This document shows positions 33,018-42,527 of a stretch of 64,000 bases of DNA, piece after piece. Every line of letters begins with the position of its first letter. Within the stretch, counting starts at the first letter, position 1. A model generated the notes under the pieces. That model did not search any database, was not told the origin of the DNA, and was given only the letters and a program-made list of their open reading frames with translations. The DNA is taken from contig CAJXKC010000001.1 in the NCBI GenBank assembly GCA_913055685.1, positions 992,001-1,056,000 on the forward strand. The letters run 5' to 3'. The position numbers were made by a program, and so were the translations under genes. This stretch comes from an uncultured Flavobacteriales bacterium (lineage in GTDB: Bacteria; Bacteroidota; Bacteroidia; Flavobacteriales; Schleiferiaceae).

Positions 33018-33025
33018 TAAATTTG
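33018..33025 (+). promoter_or_regulatory. Candidate -7 box for the act-cox operon
   Basis: TAAATTTG, 37 bases before actA ATG 33063. No convincing -33 element. Confidence 0.4.
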
Positions 33026-33062
33026 CCCACCAAAACAGATATCTATTATTATAGGTTCTTCT

Positions 33063-34304
33063 ATGATTAAACGAACTACCCTCAGGCTGTTATCGCCGGC
33101 CCTTTTAGTACTAATGATGGTTCTCTCGTCGCTAGGCCTTAGTGCACAAGAGATTCAAGGGGATGCCGCGAATGGAAAATCTTTATTCAATAGTCAGTGT
33201 GCTGCCTGTCACAAGTTGGACAAGAAGGTGGTGGGCCCTGCTCTAGGTGATGTGACTCAGCGTCGCGATTTAGAGTGGTTAACGGCTTGGATAAAGAATA
33301 ATCAAGAACTTCGTGAATCTGGCGACGCAGATGCGATTGCTATTTTCGAAGAGTACAATGGTTCTGTGATGCCTGCTTTCCCAGGTTTATCGGATCAAGA
33401 TGTAATGGACATCTTAACCTATACCATTGAAGGATCTAAACCAAAAGAGCCTACCAATGGGGGTGACGGTACCACCGTGGTGGTAGCGGAAGAGGATAAC
33501 TCCACCTTACTTTACATCTTAGGCGCCCTGCTATTATTCATGGTGGTTTTATTGGCCCGTGTGAAGAATACTTTAAAATCTGTTCAAGGTGAGGCAACAA
33601 CTTCTATGTTGGAAGATGCCAACGTATTCACTCGTACGGCGCTTAATAACCCTAAGGTGGTAACCGTACTTACCATTGTAGTTGCCATTGTGTTCTTCCA
33701 GCAGCTCTACGTAAACCTTATGGCGGTAAATGTTGAAGAGGGTTATCAGCCTCATCAGCCAATTAAGTTCTCGCATAAATTGCATGCTGGGGATAATCAA
33801 ATCGATTGTAATTACTGTCATAGTGGAGCGCGTAAATCCAAGCACTCCAATATTCCTTCGGCCAACGTGTGTATGAACTGTCACATGTATATCCAAGAAG
33901 GTCCGAAGTATGGTACTGAAGAAATCTCTAAGATCTACGCAGCGGTAGGCTTTAACCCAGAGACGGGTTCTTATATCGAAGACTACGAGCAGAAACCAAT
34001 CAAATGGGTGCGTATCCACAAACTTCCTGATCTGGCTTATTTCAACCACGCACAGCACGTTAGCGCCGGACAGGTAGAATGTCAGGCTTGCCACGGTCCA
34101 ATCGAGGAAATGGAAGAAGTATATCAATACTCTCCCTTAACCATGGGCTGGTGTATTAACTGTCACCGTGAAACAAAGGTGCAGGTAGAAACCAATGATT
34201 ACTACGAAGAGATGCATGCCAAGCTTAAAGAGAAGTACGGCGCCGATGCAGATATCACCGTAGAAATGATCGGTGGATTGGAATGTGGAAAATGTCACTA
34301 TTAA
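33063..34304 (+). CDS. actA: Alternative Complex III multiheme cytochrome subunit ActA with fused N-terminal cytochrome c domain
   Basis: 413 residues with six CxxCH haem sites: CAACH (from residue 46), then CNYCH, CMNCH, CQACH, CINCH and CGKCH. Order: signal peptide (about 1-29), a class I cytochrome c domain (about 30-125), membrane segment (about 147-162), a second membrane segment (about 198-218), then the pentahaem domain. ActA passes electrons from quinol oxidised by Alternative Complex III to the terminal oxidase, on the periplasmic side. First gene of actABCDEF-coxBA. The extra mono-haem domain is a fusion relative to minimal ActA and may act as the electron exit. Methionine ligation (SVMPAFPGL) supports the class I domain. 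Confidence 0.93.
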   Translation: MIKRTTLRLLSPALLVLMMVLSSLGLSAQEIQGDAANGKSLFNSQCAACHKLDKKVVGPALGDVTQRRDLEWLTAWIKNNQELRESGDADAIAIFEEYNGSVMPAFPGLSDQDVMDILTYTIEGSKPKEPTNGGDGTTVVVAEEDNSTLLYILGALLLFMVVLLARVKNTLKSVQGEATTSMLEDANVFTRTALNNPKVVTVLTIVVAIVFFQQLYVNLMAVNVEEGYQPHQPIKFSHKLHAGDNQIDCNYCHSGARKSKHSNIPSANVCMNCHMYIQEGPKYGTEEISKIYAAVGFNPETGSYIEDYEQKPIKWVRIHKLPDLAYFNHAQHVSAGQVECQACHGPIEEMEEVYQYSPLTMGWCINCHRETKVQVETNDYYEEMHAKLKEKYGADADITVEMIGGLECGKCHY

Positions 34305-34326
34305 AAAGCTAAATCTCACAAGAAGA

Positions 34327-37300
34327 ATGGCTGAAAACAAGAAATACTGGAGAGGAATCTCAGAATTGGAGAATCCGGAATTAACGCAAACTTTAAGTGA
34401 GCAGGAATTCCCTAGTCAAATTCCAGCAGACGAGTTTTTAGGAAATGAAGATAATCTCGATCGTACGCATACTTCACGTCGTGATTTCTTGAAATATATG
34501 GGCTTCTCCACCGCTGCCGCAACTTTGGCTGCCTGTGAGTCTCCAGTATATGAATCACTTCCTTATGTAGTTGGTCCAGAGGAAATCATTCCTGGTATCG
34601 CAAACTATTACGCGAGTTCTTATTATGATGGTCACGACTATGCTTCCATCTTAATTAAAACGCGTGAAGGTCGTCCTATTAAGATTGAAAACAATAAAGA
34701 GGCAGCCTTAAATGGTGGTGCGAATACTCGTGTTCATGCTTCTGTATTAAACTTATACGATTCAACTCGCCTGCAAAAGCCAGTTGTTAAAGGTCAGGAG
34801 TCAACCTGGTCTGCTTTAGACCAAGGTGTTGCCGAAGGTCTTAAGGCAGCCGAAGCGGCGGGAAAACAGGTGGTAGTTCTTACCTCTTCGGTATTAAGTC
34901 CTTCACAAAAGGCATTAATTAAGAAGTTTGGTGCTGCGTACAGCAATTTCCGTCACGTTTCATTCGATCCAATTAGCTATTCTCAAAAGCTTGATGCTTG
35001 GCAAGAAGCCACTGGAAAGCGTGCTTTACCGCTATACAACTTTGCTAATGCGAATGCGATTGTATCGGTAGGAGCCGATTTCTTAGGTGATTGGATTGGC
35101 CAATCGGTGAGCAGCGATTACGCTCAAAACCGTAAGCCAGGTAAAGACATGTCTCGTCACTTGCAGTTCGAGGCGGGTATGAGTCTTACTGGTTCTAATG
35201 CTGATAAGCGTTACAAAGTAAAAGCTTCCCAGTACGGTGCCGTATTGGTGAATATCTATAATGAAATTGCTTCTGCCAAGGGTATGACTACCATGTCGGG
35301 TAGCGATATTATGAAGGCCGAAGCTAAGGCCGCTGCTAAGGAATTATTAGCCGCTGGTAAAAATGGTCTTATCGTATGTGGTGGTAACAGCAAGGCGAAT
35401 GAGCACTTGTGTATTGCCATTAACGCGATGCTAAGCAATACTGAAACCACTCTTTCTTACGATAATCGTTCTTATTTCCGTCAGGGAGATGAGAAGGCTA
35501 TGCAGGCATTAATTGCCGATATGAAAGCAGGTAAAGTTGGCGCTGTAATTAGCCACAACTTAAACCCTGCTTATATTTTATCTGGTAATGCCGATTTTGC
35601 AGAAGCCTACAAGAAAGTAGCTTGCTCAGTAGCAGTTACTCAGAAGTACGACGAAACTGCGCAGATCTCAACTTATGTTGCGGCTGAGCATCATTACTGT
35701 GAAAGCTGGGGTGATTTTGCGCCAGCCGATGGGCATTACAGCCTTCAGCAGCCTACTATTAAACCATTATTTAGTACTCGTCAATTCGAGGTGAGCTTAA
35801 TGGCTTGGGCTGGAATTAGCGGTACTTACCACGATTTCATTAAAGGAAACTGGACCAGTATCCTAGGTGGAAATGATTGGTCTCAAGCCTTACACGATGG
35901 GGTGTTTGTTAAGTCTTCAGCGGTAGCTGATGAGATGGCCGCTGACGCCGAAATGGAAGCGGGGGTAAGTGTAGATGTTGCATCAGCAGCAGCTACCGCC
36001 TTAGCAATGGCTAAGAAAGCGCCAGCCATGGAAATCAATTTTACCCAAATGACCGGTATGGGCGTGGGGACTATTGCTAATAATCCATGGTTATTGGAAT
36101 TCCCAGATCCTATTTCACGTGTAAGTTGGGATAACTACTTAAGTGTAGCTGCAGCTGATGCGGCAGAGATGGGTCTTAAAAATTGGAATGAGTCCAATGG
36201 AGCCTTAAACGGTTCTACTGTTAATATTACGGTAAATGGAAAGGTATTGGAAAATGTTCCAGTATTTATCCAGCCAGGTCAAACTATTGGTACCGCATCT
36301 TTAGCGGTAGGTTATGGCCGCTATGGCGCCGGTGAAGTTGCCGATAAAGTAGGGGTAAACGCTTTTGCTTTAATGGGTATGGATCACCAAGCGGCCGCAG
36401 AGATAAGCGCTGTTGCCGACTCTAAACACGAGTTTGCTTGTATTCAGTTAGCGCACACCATGATGGGTCGCGACATTGTAAAAGAAGTAAACTTAGATAC
36501 TTATTTAAACGAAGATGCTCAGAATGGTCACGATGGCTGGAATGAGCCCCCAATCTTCGAAACTTATAAAGGCCCATTAGTGGGTGACGATGTAAACCTT
36601 TGGGACGATTTCGATCACGAAACTGGTCACATGTGGAATATGTCTATCGACTTAAACCTATGTAATGGTTGTGGTGCCTGTGTAATTGCTTGTCACGCTG
36701 AGAACAACGTTCCAGTAGTAGGTAAGGATGAAATGCGCAAGCATCGCGATATGCACTGGTTACGTATCGACCGCTATTACAGCTCAGATACTACCGAGGA
36801 TACTGCTGAGGCAGAAGGTTTAAGTGGTATCGATATGTATGCTAATATGGAAGTGCCTTCTGAAAGTCCAGAAGTATTCTTCCAGCCAGTTATGTGTCAG
36901 CACTGTAATCACGCTCCATGTGAGACGGTATGTCCAGTAGCTGCAACTAGCCACAGTGCAGAAGGTACTAACCATATGACTTACAACCGTTGTATTGGTA
37001 CCCGTTACTGTGCAAACAACTGTCCTTATAAAGTACGTCGTTTTAACTGGTTCCAGTACCACGACAATACCGTGGGCATGTTCAAAGAAAATTACGCGAT
37101 GAACGATGATTTAGGTCGTATGGTATTAAACCCAGACGTTACCGTTCGTTCTCGTGGTGTGATGGAGAAATGCTCTATGTGTATCCAACGTACTCAATTG
37201 GGTAAATTGGAAGCTAAGAAGCGTGGCGAGAAATTGAAGGATGGTCAAGTACAAACTGCTTGTCAGTCGGCTTGTGATACCGGTGCTATCGTTTTCGGTG

Positions 37301-37428
37301 ATGTAAACGACAAAGACAGTAAGGTGTTCGCATTGAAACAAGACAAGCGTATGTACCACTTATTGGGTTCGGTAGGAACGCAGCCTTCAGTGTTCTATCA
37401 AGTGAAAGTTCGAAATACAAAAGCTTAA
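34327..37428 (+). CDS. actB: Alternative Complex III Fe-S/molybdopterin-like subunit ActB
   Basis: 1033 residues from ATG 34327; a TTG at 34273 overlaps actA and is unlikely. A Tat-type twin arginine (TSRRDFLKYMGF, near residue 51) and a following AAC suggest Tat export with lipid attachment. The first about 750 residues resemble a molybdopterin oxidoreductase but in ActB proteins no cofactor is bound. The C-terminal part has ferredoxin-type cysteine sets: CNGCGACVIAC (from 779), CQHCNHAPCETVC (from about 857), a CIGTRYCANNCPY set and CSMC/ACQSAC, enough for three 4Fe-4S and one 3Fe-4S cluster. Periplasmic electron wire from quinol site to ActA haems. Confidence 0.93.
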   Translation: MAENKKYWRGISELENPELTQTLSEQEFPSQIPADEFLGNEDNLDRTHTSRRDFLKYMGFSTAAATLAACESPVYESLPYVVGPEEIIPGIANYYASSYYDGHDYASILIKTREGRPIKIENNKEAALNGGANTRVHASVLNLYDSTRLQKPVVKGQESTWSALDQGVAEGLKAAEAAGKQVVVLTSSVLSPSQKALIKKFGAAYSNFRHVSFDPISYSQKLDAWQEATGKRALPLYNFANANAIVSVGADFLGDWIGQSVSSDYAQNRKPGKDMSRHLQFEAGMSLTGSNADKRYKVKASQYGAVLVNIYNEIASAKGMTTMSGSDIMKAEAKAAAKELLAAGKNGLIVCGGNSKANEHLCIAINAMLSNTETTLSYDNRSYFRQGDEKAMQALIADMKAGKVGAVISHNLNPAYILSGNADFAEAYKKVACSVAVTQKYDETAQISTYVAAEHHYCESWGDFAPADGHYSLQQPTIKPLFSTRQFEVSLMAWAGISGTYHDFIKGNWTSILGGNDWSQALHDGVFVKSSAVADEMAADAEMEAGVSVDVASAAATALAMAKKAPAMEINFTQMTGMGVGTIANNPWLLEFPDPISRVSWDNYLSVAAADAAEMGLKNWNESNGALNGSTVNITVNGKVLENVPVFIQPGQTIGTASLAVGYGRYGAGEVADKVGVNAFALMGMDHQAAAEISAVADSKHEFACIQLAHTMMGRDIVKEVNLDTYLNEDAQNGHDGWNEPPIFETYKGPLVGDDVNLWDDFDHETGHMWNMSIDLNLCNGCGACVIACHAENNVPVVGKDEMRKHRDMHWLRIDRYYSSDTTEDTAEAEGLSGIDMYANMEVPSESPEVFFQPVMCQHCNHAPCETVCPVAATSHSAEGTNHMTYNRCIGTRYCANNCPYKVRRFNWFQYHDNTVGMFKENYAMNDDLGRMVLNPDVTVRSRGVMEKCSMCIQRTQLGKLEAKKRGEKLKDGQVQTACQSACDTGAIVFGDVNDKDSKVFALKQDKRMYHLLGSVGTQPSVFYQVKVRNTKA

Positions 37429-37441
37429 TTTTAAGGATAAC

Positions 37442-38836
37442 ATGCATTACGAAGCGCCAATACGCAAACCTTTAATTGAAGGCGACAAGTCTTACCACGA
37501 TATTACGGTTGACGTAGTACGTCCGGTAGAGTCTTCTGCGCCAAAGTCATGGTGGCTGGTATTCAGCTTGGCCCTAGTTGCTTTCCTATGGGGTGTGGGA
37601 TGTATTCTCTATACCATCGGAGTAGGTATCGGAACTTGGGGTCTTAACAAGACCGTAGGTTGGGCCTGGGATATCACCAACTTCGTATGGTGGGTAGGTA
37701 TCGGTCACGCCGGAACGCTGATCTCGGCGGTACTCTTACTTTTCCGTCAGAAGTGGAGAATGTCTATTAACCGTTCTGCGGAAGCGATGACAATCTTCTC
37801 GGTTATCCAGGCAGCATTATTCCCAGGGATTCACATGGGTCGTATTTGGATGGCCTATTTCGTTTTACCAATTCCTAACCAATTTGGTAGCTTATGGGTA
37901 AACTTTAACTCTCCGCTACTTTGGGACGTGTTTGCGATTTCTACTTATTTCTCGGTATCGGTAGTATTCTGGTATGTAGGTCTTATCCCTGACTTTGCCA
38001 TGATCCGCGACCGTGCTGTGAAACCGGTACAAAAGCATATCTATAAGATTCTAAGCTTCGGATGGGGCGGTAAAGCCAAGCACTGGCAGCGCTTCGAAGA
38101 GGTTTCTTTGGTATTAGCAGGTTTAGCTACACCACTGGTACTTTCGGTACACACCATTGTATCGATGGACTTTGCGACCTCGGTAATTCCCGGATGGCAC
38201 ACCACCATTTTCCCACCCTATTTCGTTGCGGGTGCGATTTTCTCTGGTTTTGCCATGGTACAGACCTTGTTGATCATCGTTCGTAAGGTGTTTAAGATGG
38301 AGCAATACATTACCATCCAGCACATCGAAATGATGAATATTATTATCATGCTTACCGGTTCTATCGTAGGTATTGCTTACATCACCGAGCTATTCATCGC
38401 TTGGTACTCAGGCGTAGAGTATGAGCAATATGCCTTCTTGAATCGTGCTACTGGACCTTACTGGTGGGCTTATTGGAGTATGATGACCTGTAACGTATTC
38501 TCACCACAGTTCATGTGGTTCAAGAAATTGCGTACCAGCTTGATGTTTACCTTCTTTATTTCAATCGTGGTAAACATCGGTATGTGGTTCGAGCGTTTCG
38601 TAATTATCGTAACCTCTCTGCACCGCGATTACTTACCATCTAGCTGGAGTATGTTCTCTCCAACTTTCGTTGATATCGGAATTTTCATCGGTACTATCGG
38701 ATTCTTCTTCGTATTGTTCTTGCTTTATGCACGTACCTTCCCGGTTATTGCTCAAGCAGAATTAAAGACGATTTTGAAATCTTCTGGTGATAACTACAAG
38801 AAACTACAAGAGAAAAACGAGCATGTCGAGCACTAA
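37442..38836 (+). CDS. actC: Alternative Complex III quinol-binding subunit ActC (NrfD-like)
   Basis: 464-residue integral membrane protein of the NrfD/PsrC family with about ten membrane helices, starting MHYEAPIRKPLIEGDKSYHD as typical for ActC. Conserved loops include WWVGIGHAGTLISAVLLL and FPGIHMGR, where polar residues line the quinol site, and HTIVSMDFATSVIPGWHTT. It oxidises menaquinol at the membrane and hands electrons to ActB. The gene follows actB by 13 bases and overlaps actD by 14. Confidence 0.94.
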   Translation: MHYEAPIRKPLIEGDKSYHDITVDVVRPVESSAPKSWWLVFSLALVAFLWGVGCILYTIGVGIGTWGLNKTVGWAWDITNFVWWVGIGHAGTLISAVLLLFRQKWRMSINRSAEAMTIFSVIQAALFPGIHMGRIWMAYFVLPIPNQFGSLWVNFNSPLLWDVFAISTYFSVSVVFWYVGLIPDFAMIRDRAVKPVQKHIYKILSFGWGGKAKHWQRFEEVSLVLAGLATPLVLSVHTIVSMDFATSVIPGWHTTIFPPYFVAGAIFSGFAMVQTLLIIVRKVFKMEQYITIQHIEMMNIIIMLTGSIVGIAYITELFIAWYSGVEYEQYAFLNRATGPYWWAYWSMMTCNVFSPQFMWFKKLRTSLMFTFFISIVVNIGMWFERFVIIVTSLHRDYLPSSWSMFSPTFVDIGIFIGTIGFFFVLFLLYARTFPVIAQAELKTILKSSGDNYKKLQEKNEHVEH

Positions 38837-39368
38837 TCAAACAATAATCAATGCACTTTACGACGACGATGATGTGTTGTTGTCTGGTGTGAAAGAGGTT
38901 CGCGAGAAAGGATATGAAATCCAAGAGGTGTACACTCCTTTTCCCGTACACGGTTTGGATAAGGCGATGGGCCTTAAAGAAACCCGTATCGCGATTGCGG
39001 CCTTCTTATATGGAGTATTAGGTTTAACCACTGCCATTTCGATGACCTACGGTATGATGATCGTAGATTGGCCCATGAATATTGGTGGTAAACCAAGCTT
39101 CTCATGGGGTGAGAACATGCCGGCCTTTGTGCCTATCATGTTCGAATTAACGGTATTCTTCGCCGCTCACCTAATGGTATGGACCTTTTTCTTCCGTAAT
39201 AAAATTTATCCAGGTGCTAAAGCTCAGAATCCTGATCCTCGCACTACCGATGATAAGTTCTTGATGGAAGTTATTGCTAAAGATGGTAGCAGTAATGAAG
39301 ATATTATGGCTCTGTTAAAAGAAACTGGAGCAATTGAAGTAAGTGTAAATTCCGCTGAGCATGCTTAA
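38823..39368 (+). CDS. actD: Alternative Complex III subunit ActD (DUF3341)
   Basis: 181 residues from ATG 38823, within the end of actC. Starts with a soluble region (NALYDDDDVLLSGVKEVREKGYEIQEVYTPFPVHGLDKAMG) and has two membrane segments (about 57-77 and 100-122), typical of DUF3341/ActD. A structural subunit with no cofactor. Overlaps actC by 14 bases and actE by eight, indicating coupled translation. Confidence 0.93.
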   Translation: MSSTNQTIINALYDDDDVLLSGVKEVREKGYEIQEVYTPFPVHGLDKAMGLKETRIAIAAFLYGVLGLTTAISMTYGMMIVDWPMNIGGKPSFSWGENMPAFVPIMFELTVFFAAHLMVWTFFFRNKIYPGAKAQNPDPRTTDDKFLMEVIAKDGSSNEDIMALLKETGAIEVSVNSAEHA

Positions 39369-39966
39369 GAAAGTTACGATTCACAAATTATTCGCCCTTG
39401 CTACTGCTGGTATTTTATTGGTAGCTTGTAACGACGATCCTAATGCACGTGGATGGCAATATATGCCAGACATGTATGATGGTCCGGCTTTAGAGGCATA
39501 CTCGCCTACTCATTTATTTGCGGATAGCACTTCTGCTCGTAAACCAGTTGAAGGAACTATTCCTCGTGGTTTTATGACCTATGTAGATTACGGTGCAGAT
39601 GCCGCTGGTTACGATTCAGCGAAAGCGCATTTAGAAATGCCAAGCTCGATCATGGCTGATGAAAAAACCATGAATGAGGCTAAAGAGCTTTACGATATTT
39701 TCTGTGTACACTGTCACGGTGACAAAGGAATGGGACAGGGTATCCTAGTTAAGAATGAAAAATTCTTAGGGGTTCCTTCCTATGGAGATCGCGATATCAA
39801 CTATGGAAGTATTTTCCATGTTGTTACTTACGGTAAAGGTGTGATGGGTTCTCACGCTACTCAGGTTACTCCTGAAGAGCGTTGGAAACTTGCCCTTTAT
39901 GTGATGAAGTTGAAAGAAGATATGAGCGCTCCTGCAGAAGAGGAGGAAAGTACTACAGAAAGCTAA
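39361..39966 (+). CDS. actE: Alternative Complex III mono-haem cytochrome c subunit ActE
   Basis: 201 residues. A lipoprotein signal with the lipobox LLVAC (cysteine about 21) and one haem site, CVHCH at 115-119, with a GVPSYGDRDI segment after it as in the family. Carries electrons on the periplasmic face, anchored by lipid. Ends in a Glu/Ser-rich tail. The start overlaps actD by eight bases. Confidence 0.92.
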   Translation: MLKKVTIHKLFALATAGILLVACNDDPNARGWQYMPDMYDGPALEAYSPTHLFADSTSARKPVEGTIPRGFMTYVDYGADAAGYDSAKAHLEMPSSIMADEKTMNEAKELYDIFCVHCHGDKGMGQGILVKNEKFLGVPSYGDRDINYGSIFHVVTYGKGVMGSHATQVTPEERWKLALYVMKLKEDMSAPAEEEESTTES

Positions 39967-39998
39967 ATAGAAGCCTAACAATTTTAACGACCGCCAAG

Positions 39999-41435
39999 AT
40001 GTTTGAATTTTCAAGCCGCTTAAAAACCATTTCTTACGTGCTGATGCTAATCGGTGCGATTGCCGTTGGATACAGCTTCCTGGCCGGAGGAGGTCACGAC
40101 GAAGCCCACGGTGAGGGAGAACACGCTGCTATGCATGACGATCATGCAGATGCTGAACACGGAGAACATGCAGAGCATCACGCTCCTGCAGCGCATCATG
40201 GTCATGGTGACCACGCTATGCCAGATGCCGATGACTTTAGCTACCACAAAGGTGCCTCACGTGCCGTTCCCGAAAACAACCATTTCTACAGTTCACCAGA
40301 ACACCATGATGCTGAACATACACATCACCAAATGGAAAATAAGCCTTGGGCTAATCTATTGGTGAATAGCTTCTGGGCTTTAGCTTTAGGTTTAGGTGCT
40401 TTGTTCTTTATGGCGGTGCAATACGCAGCCCAAGTAGGTTGGTCTGCCGTAGTATTACGTATTCTTGAAGCCATGTCTGGTTTCATTTGGGTACCAGGTT
40501 TAGTAATCTTAGTAATTATCTTAACCGGTTGGTTCCACATCGGTGGTAACCATGTGTACCACTGGATGGCGGAAGGAATTATGGATCCAGAGAGCGCCAA
40601 TTACGATTCTATCATTGCTGGAAAAGAGGCATTCTTAAACGGACCATTCTTTACTCTTCGTGCCATTATCTATTTAGTAGGTTGGGTTGGAGCTGCCTTC
40701 CTTTTACGTAAGATGAGTCTTAAGATGGAGCAGTCTGGTGTAGATTACAACCAAAACTGGGTGAAGATGCGTAACCTCGGAGCAGGATTCTTAGTGTTCT
40801 TTGCGGTTACTTCTTCTACTAGCGCTTGGGACTGGATTATGAGTATTGATACCCACTGGTTCTCTACCTTATTTGGATGGTATGTATTTGCTACCATGTT
40901 TGTATCGGCGCTTACCGCACTAATGATGATTGTTCTTTACCTTAAAGGAAAAGGGTATTTACCTGAAGTAAATACTTCGCATATTCATGATATTGCGAAA
41001 TTCATGTTCGCCTTCTCGATCTTCTGGACTTACCTGTGGTTCTCGCAGTTTATGTTAATCTGGTATTCTAACATTCCAGAAGAAGTAACTTATTACATGG
41101 CTCGTTTTGGTGAGTACAAAGGTTTGTTCTTTACCATGGTAGCCTTGAACTTTATTTTCCCAGTAACCGTATTAATGAGCCGCGACTCAAAACGTAACCG
41201 TGGCTTTGTGTTTACTGCCGGTATTGTGATTTTGTTTGGTCACTGGTTAGATATCTTTATCATGATTATGCCGGGAACCGTAGGTTCTAATTGGAGCCTT
41301 GGTTTAGTGCAAATCGGTACCATGTTAGGTTTTGTAGGCTTGTTTATTAATGTAGTGTTCCGTGGCTTAAGCAAGGCACCATTAATGATCAAGAATCACC
41401 CAATGTATACGGAGAGTAAACACTTCCACATTTAA
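39999..41435 (+). CDS. actF: Alternative Complex III second NrfD-like subunit ActF, His-rich N-terminal region
   Basis: 478 residues from ATG 39999 (MFEFSSRLKTISYVLMLIGA); the frame runs back into actE but this start matches the family. One N-terminal membrane segment precedes a loop (about 30-112) with about 20 histidines, then about nine further membrane helices of the ActC/NrfD type. Known structures show ActF paired with ActC in the membrane. The His-rich loop is common in Bacteroidota ActF but unusually dense here; metal binding is possible and not established. Confidence 0.92.
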   Translation: MFEFSSRLKTISYVLMLIGAIAVGYSFLAGGGHDEAHGEGEHAAMHDDHADAEHGEHAEHHAPAAHHGHGDHAMPDADDFSYHKGASRAVPENNHFYSSPEHHDAEHTHHQMENKPWANLLVNSFWALALGLGALFFMAVQYAAQVGWSAVVLRILEAMSGFIWVPGLVILVIILTGWFHIGGNHVYHWMAEGIMDPESANYDSIIAGKEAFLNGPFFTLRAIIYLVGWVGAAFLLRKMSLKMEQSGVDYNQNWVKMRNLGAGFLVFFAVTSSTSAWDWIMSIDTHWFSTLFGWYVFATMFVSALTALMMIVLYLKGKGYLPEVNTSHIHDIAKFMFAFSIFWTYLWFSQFMLIWYSNIPEEVTYYMARFGEYKGLFFTMVALNFIFPVTVLMSRDSKRNRGFVFTAGIVILFGHWLDIFIMIMPGTVGSNWSLGLVQIGTMLGFVGLFINVVFRGLSKAPLMIKNHPMYTESKHFHI

Positions 41436-41456
41436 TTTTTAAACGAGTAGCTGTAA

Positions 41457-42485
41457 ATGGAGACTTTGTTAATAGTAGTAATATCTCTTCTAGCCGTAAT
41501 GGCTCTGACCCAAGCGGTACGAATCTTTGAGATTAGTTCTAAGATTAAAGGTGGAGATAATGATGTTAAAATCAATGATAAGGACAACAATACCCAAGGT
41601 TGGTTATTGATTCTTTTCTTGGTATTCTTCTTTGGGGCTTTTGCCTGGATGGTTATGGAGTATATGGAAGTAACCCTTCCAGTGTCCGCTTCTACCCATG
41701 GTAAGGATATCGATAGCCTCTGGAATATCTCAATGGGTGTAATCCTAGTTGCATTCTTGGTAACCCAACCTTTATTATTTGGTTTTGCCTTTATGTTCCG
41801 TGGCCGTAAGACGCGTAAAGCGACTTACATGGAGCACAATAATAAATTGGAGCTATTCTGGACTGGAATTCCAGCGGTGGTATTAGCGGGATTAATCCTT
41901 TACGGTCTAACGACTTGGACTAACGTAATGAACCCCGAGAATACAGAAGAGCCAATGGTAATCGAATTGTATGCTAAACAGTTTGGTTGGACCGCGCGTT
42001 ATTCTGGTGAAGACAATACCTTAGGTTTTGCCAATGTTCGCCTTATCGAAGGGGCCAATGTTTTAGGTGTAGATGCTAATGATAAGTTCGCCAAGGACGA
42101 CGTTATTACCAGCGAACTACACTTACCTAAGGATCGTCCCGTTCTTTTAAAATTCCGCTCTCAGGATGTTATTCATTCAGCTTATCTACCACACTTCCGT
42201 GTGCAGATGAACTGTGTACCCGGTACGGAAACACAATTCCAATTTACTCCGGATATTACTACCGCTGAAATGCGTAATGACCCTGAAGTGATTGAAAAGG
42301 TAAAGCGTGTAAATGCTTTGCGTGCTGAGCGTGGTGAAGACCCATGGGAATTCGACTACGTATTACTTTGTAACAAGATTTGTGGCTCTGCGCACTACAA
42401 CATGCAATTGAAAGTGGTTGTTGAGAGTCAGGATGAGTTCGATAAATGGATGAAGGAACAGCAGACTTTTGCTGAAATGTTATAG
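41457..42485 (+). CDS. coxB: Cytochrome c oxidase subunit II
   Basis: 342 residues. Three hydrophobic stretches (about 2-22, 45-65 and 85-110) and another near 138-155, then a periplasmic cupredoxin domain with the complete CuA site: His in QDVIHSAYLPHFR and the cluster Cys305, Cys309, His313, Met316. CuA accepts electrons from the Act cytochromes and passes them to subunit I. It follows actF by 21 bases. No cytochrome c domain is fused at the C-terminus, so it is not a caa3-type subunit II. Confidence 0.95.
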   Translation: METLLIVVISLLAVMALTQAVRIFEISSKIKGGDNDVKINDKDNNTQGWLLILFLVFFFGAFAWMVMEYMEVTLPVSASTHGKDIDSLWNISMGVILVAFLVTQPLLFGFAFMFRGRKTRKATYMEHNNKLELFWTGIPAVVLAGLILYGLTTWTNVMNPENTEEPMVIELYAKQFGWTARYSGEDNTLGFANVRLIEGANVLGVDANDKFAKDDVITSELHLPKDRPVLLKFRSQDVIHSAYLPHFRVQMNCVPGTETQFQFTPDITTAEMRNDPEVIEKVKRVNALRAERGEDPWEFDYVLLCNKICGSAHYNMQLKVVVESQDEFDKWMKEQQTFAEML

Positions 42486-42527
42486 TGAGATAAAGAAAGA
42501 ATAAAGGATAGAAATCGAAAGAAACAC

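Noticed and set aside
33573-34127. 184-residue minus-strand reading frame
   Set aside because: Antisense to actA, which has clear CxxCH motifs; no family resemblance in the shadow.
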